Source of the DNA: CABMGU01 sp964617195
Lineage (GTDB): Archaea; Nanobdellota; Nanobdellia; Woesearchaeales; ARS49
Direction: 5' to 3'
Assembly: GCA_964617195.1 (NCBI GenBank)
Contig: CAZTVK010000015.1
Coordinates: 9,757 to 73,756 of the forward strand
DNA: 64,000 nt
The position numbers and the translations under genes are program-made. The notes beneath the pieces are model-generated. The model saw only the letters and a list, made by a program, of their open reading frames with translations, was not told the DNA's origin and did not search any database. This document shows, piece by piece, positions 58,764 to 64,000 of this stretch. Within the stretch, counting starts at the first letter, position 1. Each line of letters starts with the position of its first letter.

Positions 58764-59708
58764 ATGCCAAAAAAAGAGACAAAGCCTGAATTAACCGGCG
58801 GACAGATTCTAAGAAAAACCTGGAAAATAATCAGCATAGGAATCAGCACGCTATTATTCCTGATTTTCGCCATGGTATTCTTCAGCGTAATAGGCTCATT
58901 CATCCCGTCAGAACTCGCAACAGGAAACATCGCAGTCATACCAATCGAAGGAATAATCCAAACAAACGAAGACTCGTTCACGCCCGGCACAAAAAGCGAA
59001 ACAATAGTAGAATTAATCGAAAAAGCAGCAGAAAACGACGACATAAAAGCAATACTGCTCGAAATAGACAGCCCAGGCGGAACACCAGTCGCCACAGACG
59101 AAATCGCGACCGCACTGAAAGAAACAAACAAGACAACAGTAGCGGTCATCCGTGAAAGCGGAGCATCAGGAGCGTACTGGATAGCAACAGCAGCAGACAG
59201 AATCTTCGCAAACAGAATGAGCGTAACAGGAAGCATAGGAGTGCAGGCGAGCAGGCTGGAATTCACAGGCCTGATAGCAGACTATAATCTCACATACAGA
59301 AAGCTCACCGCAGGCAGACTGAAAGACGCAGGCAGCAGATTCAGAGACATGACACCAGAAGAACAACAATTATTCCAAGGCTTACTTGACAGTCTCCACA
59401 ACGAGTTCATCAAAGCAGTAGCAGAAAACAGACACCTCTCAGAAGAATACGTACGCGGACTCGCAACAGGCTTTGTCTACCTCGGAAGCGAAGCAAAAGA
59501 ACTCAAACTCATAGACGAACTCGGCGGAAAAAGCGATGCGATAAAATACATCGAACAAACACTGAACATCACAGCAGAACCAGTAGACTACGAAGAACAC
59601 AAATCATTCTTCCAAGAACTCTCAGGACTAACATCAAACAATTTCTACCAAATAGGCAGAGGACTCGGAAGCGTATTCACAGCAGAAACTAAGATATCTT
59701 TAACGTAA
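58764..59708 (+). CDS. sppA: Signal peptide peptidase SppA (S49)
   Basis: Membrane serine peptidase of 314 residues. One transmembrane helix near 22-45; ILLEIDSPGGTPVATDEI; catalytic Ser135 in GASGAYW; general-base Lys187 in AGRLKDAG. It degrades cleaved signal peptides. TTTAAAC about 27 nt upstream. The end overlaps the convergent DUF192 gene by 20 nt. Confidence 0.95.
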   Translation: MPKKETKPELTGGQILRKTWKIISIGISTLLFLIFAMVFFSVIGSFIPSELATGNIAVIPIEGIIQTNEDSFTPGTKSETIVELIEKAAENDDIKAILLEIDSPGGTPVATDEIATALKETNKTTVAVIRESGASGAYWIATAADRIFANRMSVTGSIGVQASRLEFTGLIADYNLTYRKLTAGRLKDAGSRFRDMTPEEQQLFQGLLDSLHNEFIKAVAENRHLSEEYVRGLATGFVYLGSEAKELKLIDELGGKSDAIKYIEQTLNITAEPVDYEEHKSFFQELSGLTSNNFYQIGRGLGSVFTAETKISLT

Positions 59709-60099
59709 CAAAAGAGCCAGCCTTAATCCCTTTCTTCTCAGCAAGACCGCCATTAATCTCCAACACGTACCTGGCAGGCACTGACTTATACTGAGCACAA
59801 GGATCTTCTTTGCATGGTTGAACGTTCGCCTTGACCTCGACAACATTCAGCTCAGAATCAATAAAAACCATGTCCAACGGAATCAAAGTATTCTTCATCC
59901 AAAAAGTCCTCGGAGTATCCTTCTCAAAAACGAACAACAGTCCGTTCTCTTCAGGAAGCTCAGCCCTATACATCAAGCCCTTGGCTTGCTCAGAAGCCGT
60001 TTTCGCCAGCTCAACCTTAAACATGACATCATTCTCGAAAAAAACAGCAGGTTGAGCAGCAGTGCAGGAAAGAAGCAACAACAAAAGCAAGCGCTTCAC
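59689..60099 (-). CDS. DUF192-family secreted protein, lipobox
   Basis: 136 residues starting at GTG 60099: signal MKRLLLLLLLSCTAAQ with a short lipobox-like LLSC. The DUF192 core follows: ELAKTASEQAKGLMYRAELPEENGLLFVFEKDTPRTFWMKNTLIPLDMVFID, then KSVPARYVLEINGGLAEKKGI. Family of unknown function, usually extracytoplasmic. GTGA overlap with the upstream Dph2-like gene. Confidence 0.9.
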   Translation of the reverse strand: MKRLLLLLLLSCTAAQPAVFFENDVMFKVELAKTASEQAKGLMYRAELPEENGLLFVFEKDTPRTFWMKNTLIPLDMVFIDSELNVVEVKANVQPCKEDPCAQYKSVPARYVLEINGGLAEKKGIKAGSFVTLKIS

Positions 60100-60794
60100 T
60101 TTTTCAACCCCATCTTGCTCATCCAAATAGGGACTTCATAAGCCATAGGCTCTTTCTCAAGCTTCAAAATACCTGCATCAATCAAGTCATCAATATTAAT
60201 CATGTTGACAGCCTGATCAGGAATCCTAGGACAGGCAGTGTTCACCCAGAATTCAACAAAATTAAAATTCTCAAACTCAGCCATATCCATCTCATCACAA
60301 GCAAAAATGTAATACTCCTTATCCTGATTTTTTTGCAAGTCAAACGCGCGCATCAAATTCTTCTGACCAATTTTCGTGCTAACAATAATTCCAACACGCT
60401 TCGCATGCAAGAATTTATTCAATTGTCCCTGCTTTCTTTTCCGCCAAGACTCAACACGCTCTTTAGGCAACTCGCCCAATTCTTTCGTGACAGGATTCCA
60501 AAGCCAAACAGGCTGGTCAGTCTTTAGTTGAACCTGAACCGGATGAAACTCGCCACTCCCAACAAACAACCATTGATCCACCTGATTCTTTATTTTCTCA
60601 GCTTCTGAAGCATTACAGCCAAGCACCTGACCGGCAAGAAGCGCAGTGCGCAACTGCTCAAGAACATCACCAATCTTATGAGCATGCTGAATAGTCGTGA
60701 CTACACCCCACCTGCCTTTCGGCAATTTCTTCAGAACACTTTCAGGCATCTTGATATCAATAGTGCTCTTGGCGTGAACGTGCATCAGCTTCAT
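60096..60794 (-). CDS. dph2: Dph2-like protein lacking the N-terminal domain
   Basis: Resembles the last two thirds of archaeal Dph2, the radical SAM enzyme of diphthamide synthesis. GQVLGCNASEAEKI (Cys60) and FWVNTACPRIPDQ (Cys188), 128 residues apart, match the second and third cluster cysteines; the domain carrying the first cysteine is missing. The TATA box TTTTTAAA near 60818-60825 sits right upstream, so transcription begins near the ATG at 60794 and no missing exon is nearby. It may be a reduced enzyme or a remnant. Confidence 0.82.
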   Translation of the reverse strand: MKLMHVHAKSTIDIKMPESVLKKLPKGRWGVVTTIQHAHKIGDVLEQLRTALLAGQVLGCNASEAEKIKNQVDQWLFVGSGEFHPVQVQLKTDQPVWLWNPVTKELGELPKERVESWRKRKQGQLNKFLHAKRVGIIVSTKIGQKNLMRAFDLQKNQDKEYYIFACDEMDMAEFENFNFVEFWVNTACPRIPDQAVNMINIDDLIDAGILKLEKEPMAYEVPIWMSKMGLKK

Positions 60795-60866
60795 ATGACG
60801 ATATTCCATGAAGAACGTTTAAAAAGGTTTCGAGGAATTAAAAACTCCTCGAAGCCCAGCGAATTG

Positions 60867-60970
60867 TCAAGAACCGCCGGGCTAAAGCCATGGGCGTGTT
60901 CTTGAGCACGCTCAGAAATCGCTCTCTTACTCTGAGCTTAAGCAGAGAGATTGCGAGTTGCGATTTCTGA
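60867..60970 (+). repeat. Structured element, copy 3
   Basis: Stem 1 is TCAAGAAC (60867-60874) with GTTCTTGA (60898-60905), extended inward by CGCC/GGCG. The linker is GAGCACGCTC. Stem 2 is TCAGAAATCGC (60912-60922) with GCGATTTCTGA (60960-60970), 11 bp, enclosing a smaller CTCTG/CAGAG hairpin. Same order as copy 2 at 37985. It lies in the 236-nt gap between the Dph2-like gene and a small membrane gene. Confidence 0.6.
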
Positions 60971-61030
60971 CGTTTCAATTCGCATGGTTTCTGGGAAACA
61001 ATTAAATAAGCGAGAATACTTCACAACACT

Positions 61031-61222
61031 ATGGCACTTTCAATAATCGTCTTCATCGGAATAATCATCCTGGCAGTATTAGCGCTAAAATTCCTAAGCG
61101 GCATTGTGAAAAAAGTCGTCTCACTCGCACTATTCATCATTGCAGCAGCATTTTTGCTATACTGGTTTAACGGCACAGATTTATTCGGAATTGTAGGACT
61201 TGCTACAAGCTTCTTACCTTAG
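61031..61222 (+). CDS. Small membrane protein
   Basis: 63 residues, two hydrophobic segments (IIVFIGIIILAVLALKFL and VVSLALFIIAAAFLLYWF) separated by a short basic turn. Not recognised. It starts about 60 nt after structured element copy 3. Its end overlaps the convergent exonuclease gene by 20 nt. Confidence 0.65.
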   Translation: MALSIIVFIGIIILAVLALKFLSGIVKKVVSLALFIIAAAFLLYWFNGTDLFGIVGLATSFLP

Positions 61223-61949
61223 TCCAAAGCATAGGAATAACTTTTTCTGCCAAAGGACGCAAATTCAGAATGTCTTCCTCATTATACATGACTAATTTGT
61301 TAAGATAATCCCTGTCACCAGTGCTCTTCCACATCTCCCACAAGTAAACAGCATCTCCGCCTGAAATGCCGTCAACTTCAGCACGTCGCTTAATGCCGAA
61401 CTGCTTCTCAATAGACTTCAAACCACCGCTAAAACCAGCCTTCTGGCACACAAAACGCAAATCAACATGAGGAATATCCGGCTTGATGTTGAAATAACGC
61501 GCAATAACCGGCAGGTCAAAAGACGCGCCATTAAACGTGACAACCATCTTATACTTTTCAAGCTCTTTCATAATCAAAGAACGGTCAAGATTAAAACCAC
61601 GCACAAAAGTCTTCGCGTCAACACCATCAGACAAGCCAACAACAGTAATACCGCTGTAAAACCCATTAGTCTCTATGTCCAGATAAACTGCCTCGTCCTT
61701 GAACTCATTGTACAACCGCCATTGGTCGGAAAAAGGCACTTTTCGCGCGAAAAAACGAGCATCCTGCGCGCGCAACCTATCCTTTGCCTCCTGCAATTGC
61801 CAATCATAAGAATCCTTCCGCGCGGCGCTTAAACCTTTAACCTTCGCAGCACTCATAAAATGGTCCCAAGAATGAATATTCTGTTTCCAAATATTGCTCT
61901 CAGTACGATAGCCGACATTCGGCAAAATAACAAACGATTCAGACAGCAT
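61203..61949 (-). CDS. RNase H-fold DEDD exonuclease (YprB-like)
   Basis: 248 residues. The DEDD acids are in AVYLDIETNGF, VVTFNGASFDLPVI and MYNEEDILNL. This matches the RNase_H_2/YprB family of predicted 3'-5' exonucleases. The open frame continues upstream across the divergent gene but ATG 61949 is the likely start. No helicase domain is fused. Confidence 0.88.
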   Translation of the reverse strand: MLSESFVILPNVGYRTESNIWKQNIHSWDHFMSAAKVKGLSAARKDSYDWQLQEAKDRLRAQDARFFARKVPFSDQWRLYNEFKDEAVYLDIETNGFYSGITVVGLSDGVDAKTFVRGFNLDRSLIMKELEKYKMVVTFNGASFDLPVIARYFNIKPDIPHVDLRFVCQKAGFSGGLKSIEKQFGIKRRAEVDGISGGDAVYLWEMWKSTGDRDYLNKLVMYNEEDILNLRPLAEKVIPMLWTKVRSL

Positions 61950-62025
61950 TTCTTTAATATTTGACACAACGCTTTTAAACACTGCGCACGTTTGTCCAGT
62001 GGGAGAGTGGGTTCCCGCTATAATT

Positions 62026-62844
62026 ATGCCAGCATTCGCATTACATGTGGACAGTTGTAAAAAGTTGTTTGAAAAGTTCAAACTACGCAGACAAAGCACC
62101 CAGTTCGCACTGGTCGCAATCGGAAGCGTGCTGCCAGACCTCCAAGAGTTCGGCATACTCAAATCAGTACACGGCAGAGCAGAAGCATTCTTGCAATATT
62201 TGTTGAAAACAGACCCGAAATACGCGCCTCTAGCAATCGGCATGATAATGCACGAAGAATTAGACAGAGTAATTGACACGCAATTCGTCAACCCGCACAT
62301 GCCAGCAGCAAGAGAACTTCTCGAACAATACAAAATGACATCAGAAAAAGTCTCACTAGCAGCACACTACCTCATAGACCACGCGGTCAACTGCCAATTA
62401 CTGGAAGACCAGCCTGAAATCCTCACAATAACAAACAACCTGAAGAAAAAACTCTCACACAAGCACGCTCACAAAATCGCATACCATCTAACCGCGTTCT
62501 TCGGAGGAGACAAAGAACAAATATTGAACGCACTCCACACGTTCAGAGACTTTGATTTGTCACAATATTTATTGCCAGACGATGCCGCCGCATTATACGC
62601 CAAATTCTTCTTCCTGCAAAAAGAACTGAAAGAAGAACAAACAATCAGCCTCATCAGCAAAGTCAAACTCGGACTCAGCTACGGCAAATTCATCCTAGGA
62701 CACCACAAAAACACGGCCAAAGCAGTCTGCGCACACGCAAAACAAAAATTCACTAACCACGGCAAAGCATACCTAGAAGCAAGAAAAGCAATGACCAAAA
62801 GAATGACGAAATTAACAGCAACATACGCGCTAACGCTAAAATAA
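62026..62844 (+). CDS. Zinc-dependent phospholipase C-like protein
   Basis: 272 residues. The N-terminus MPAFALHVDSCKKL, the segment FALVAIGSVLPDLQEFG, and IGMIMHEELDRVI with AAHYLIDHAVN carry the Asp/His pattern of zinc-dependent phospholipase C-like proteins. A basic helical tail ends the protein. No signal peptide, so it is probably cytosolic and may not be a lipase. ATG 62026 is chosen over GTG 61999. Confidence 0.75.
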   Translation: MPAFALHVDSCKKLFEKFKLRRQSTQFALVAIGSVLPDLQEFGILKSVHGRAEAFLQYLLKTDPKYAPLAIGMIMHEELDRVIDTQFVNPHMPAARELLEQYKMTSEKVSLAAHYLIDHAVNCQLLEDQPEILTITNNLKKKLSHKHAHKIAYHLTAFFGGDKEQILNALHTFRDFDLSQYLLPDDAAALYAKFFFLQKELKEEQTISLISKVKLGLSYGKFILGHHKNTAKAVCAHAKQKFTNHGKAYLEARKAMTKRMTKLTATYALTLK

Positions 62845-62851
62845 ATCCAAC

Positions 62852-64000
62852 TTATTTATTTCTACGAGAATACCAAATGCCGATTATCGCCAAAGCGATA
62901 AGGATAAGCAACAAAATCCACCACAACCAGCTTACGAAACCAGGCTCGCCAGTCACAGCACCAGTAATATCTCCACCAGAAAACGCAGAGACCTGCTGAG
63001 GAATAAACTCTGGAAGAGGCTTATCTGATTCGTCAGGAGCAAGTGCTGCTCCACCACCTGACCTGCCAGGTCCTGGCTGCGCAGCAGGAGCCGCTGCAGG
63101 CTCGCCTCCAGTTGGAGGACCATGACCTGTTGAAAGAGGATTGTAACTTGAACTGCCGCCTCCACCACCGCCTCCACCGCCACCAGACGCTGGAGCAATA
63201 GCTGCAACAACATTAACAGTACGAACTGCCTGTGCAGAGTTGCCTGAGATATCAGTAACATCATAAGTAACATTATACGCGCCAATCGCAGAAGAGTTCA
63301 CGCTACTGGTTGCAACAATGAAAACTGTAACGTTTCCATCAAGATTATCTGAAGCTGTCGCGCCAGCATCAACATAAGAAGAACCTACTGTGATAGCGGC
63401 CGGATTAGAGCCTAAAATAGTGATAACAGGAGGAGTCGTGTCAACAACGTTCACTATACGTGTTTTAGTTACTGCAGGATTGCCAGACGAATCATTCACA
63501 TCAAACACAACTGAATAAGCGCCGAGTATGCTGGTATCAACATCGCTTACGGCAATCATTGAGGAGCTGATATCACCGCTGTAATTGCTTGCGAAAGTAA
63601 CATTATCGAAATCATCTATTGCGATTGCGCCTGCATCTACATACACTATTCCTGCTTCAACATCAATTGGACTTGAACCAATCAAAGTGATCTCTGGCGC
63701 AGTTGTGTCCTGAACGATAACAGTTCGAGTAACTTCAACTGCAGGATTGCCTGAACTATCATTAACATTGTAATAAACAGTATAGGTGCCAATGCTTGCC
63801 GAAGCCACATCATCAGTATTTATGGAAACGTTGCCACTTATGTCGCCATCAATATCGTCAAGAGCAGTCGCGCCAGGTTCAAAATAACCTGTCCATAATC
63901 CGACCTCAATATAGAGCGGGTCAGGTCCTAGCAACAAAATAACAGGAATACTAGAATCAACAACAGTCACATCAAAAGTATCAGAATCACTATTAGCAGA
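62852..64000 (-). CDS. Large surface protein with Ig-like (DUF5011/HYR) repeats, N-terminus outside window
   Basis: At least 383 codons; the gene continues past the right edge in frame. Repeats of about 80 residues with the pattern 'ITLIGSSPIDVEAGIVYVDAGA.A.DD.DG.(V/I)...VN(T/D)S..G.Y.V.Y.V.DSSGN.A' occur at least three times, typical of DUF5011 surface domains. A Gly-run, a Pro/Ala/Gly-rich linker, and a C-terminal transmembrane helix (WLWWILLLILIALAIIGIWYSRRNK without a sortase-like LPxTG) anchor it. Likely an adhesin or cell-surface stalk. Confidence 0.88.
   Translation of the reverse strand, partial: SANSDSDTFDVTVVDSSIPVILLLGPDPLYIEVGLWTGYFEPGATALDDIDGDISGNVSINTDDVASASIGTYTVYYNVNDSSGNPAVEVTRTVIVQDTTAPEITLIGSSPIDVEAGIVYVDAGAIAIDDFDNVTFASNYSGDISSSMIAVSDVDTSILGAYSVVFDVNDSSGNPAVTKTRIVNVVDTTPPVITILGSNPAAITVGSSYVDAGATASDNLDGNVTVFIVATSSVNSSAIGAYNVTYDVTDISGNSAQAVRTVNVVAAIAPASGGGGGGGGGGSSSYNPLSTGHGPPTGGEPAAAPAAQPGPGRSGGGAALAPDESDKPLPEFIPQQVSAFSGGDITGAVTGEPGFVSWLWWILLLILIALAIIGIWYSRRNK

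Noticed and set aside
61950..62333. Upstream extension of the exonuclease frame
   Set aside because: It is antisense to the PLC-like gene; the family fold begins after 61949.
1..64000. CRISPR array, cas genes, rRNA genes or replication origin
   Set aside because: I saw no regular spacer repeats, no cas-like motifs and no rRNA in the window.

Overview
The window is archaeal. It carries an archaeal RNA polymerase B subunit split into B'' and B' with RpoH upstream, ribosomal proteins S8e, S27e, L37e and L44e, an Sm-like protein, aIF2-alpha, Nop10, a GINS subunit, a PAC2-type proteasome assembly chaperone, intron-containing tRNAs and an archaeal S-layer protein. The small intron-rich tRNAs, many tiny secreted or membrane proteins and bacterial-looking acquisitions (NrdR, LspA, MsrA, a SUF operon) suggest a DPANN-type lineage such as Woesearchaeota or Pacearchaeota. 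That placement is inference; no rRNA gene is present.

Layout. 1-2.1 kb: rpoH-rpoB''-rpoB' behind a tRNA-Lys that has an intron in its T-loop. 2.1-11.5 kb: housekeeping genes (tRNA-Asp, RlmN-like enzyme, DUF255 protein, TrpRS, FNR-type reductase, MsrA), a type II toxin-antitoxin pair, and a ferredoxin-amino acid dehydrogenase pair. 11.5-13.8 kb: pepA-rhodanese-DUF2203. 13.8-20.5 kb: one long minus-strand operon: Cys-bearing HTH regulator, sufC, sufB, sufD, sufS, sufU, a DUF1858-IscA fusion, a HAD hydrolase and an endonuclease IV-like TIM barrel. 20.6-30.3 kb: accessory and surface region with two paralogous lipoproteins, tRNA-Tyr with intron, a membrane surface protein, an MscS-like channel, the S-layer protein, a membrane-anchored JAMM peptidase and a pilin-like protein. 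30.4-33.9 kb: tRNA-Leu with intron, L37e-LSm, a calcium-repeat surface protein, S8e and a triplicated-domain protein.

34-38 kb: a cobalamin-dependent deoxynucleotide module: nrdR, nrdJ, an ATP:cob(I)alamin adenosyltransferase and a 51-residue zinc-ribbon protein. The reductase needs adenosylcobalamin and the transferase makes it. 38-49 kb: GINS51, L44e-S27e, Asd, aIF2-alpha-Nop10-PAC2, enolase-IMPase, and a phosphoglycerate mutase-like enzyme with a GT3 glycogen synthase. 49-64 kb: pilin-like surface proteins, LspA, several lipobox lipoproteins, DNA repair glycosylases (OGG, Nth), a LAGLIDADG protein, Nudix, SppA, a shortened Dph2, a DEDD exonuclease, a PLC-like protein and a large Ig-repeat surface protein cut by the window end.

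Most interesting signals: (1) two tRNA introns at non-canonical sites for which complete bulge-helix-bulge motifs can be drawn; (2) a three-copy structured intergenic element with compensatory base changes, one copy forming the leader of the GINS gene; (3) bacterial-type lipoprotein processing (LspA plus at least six lipobox proteins) in an archaeon; (4) a transmembrane JAMM metallopeptidase coupled to a pilin-like gene; (5) small SD-led or translationally coupled genes; (6) a SUF operon led by a Cys-containing regulator with direct repeats around its TATA box. Promoters are archaeal: many genes are leaderless behind a TATA box, while operon-internal genes overlap by ATGA.
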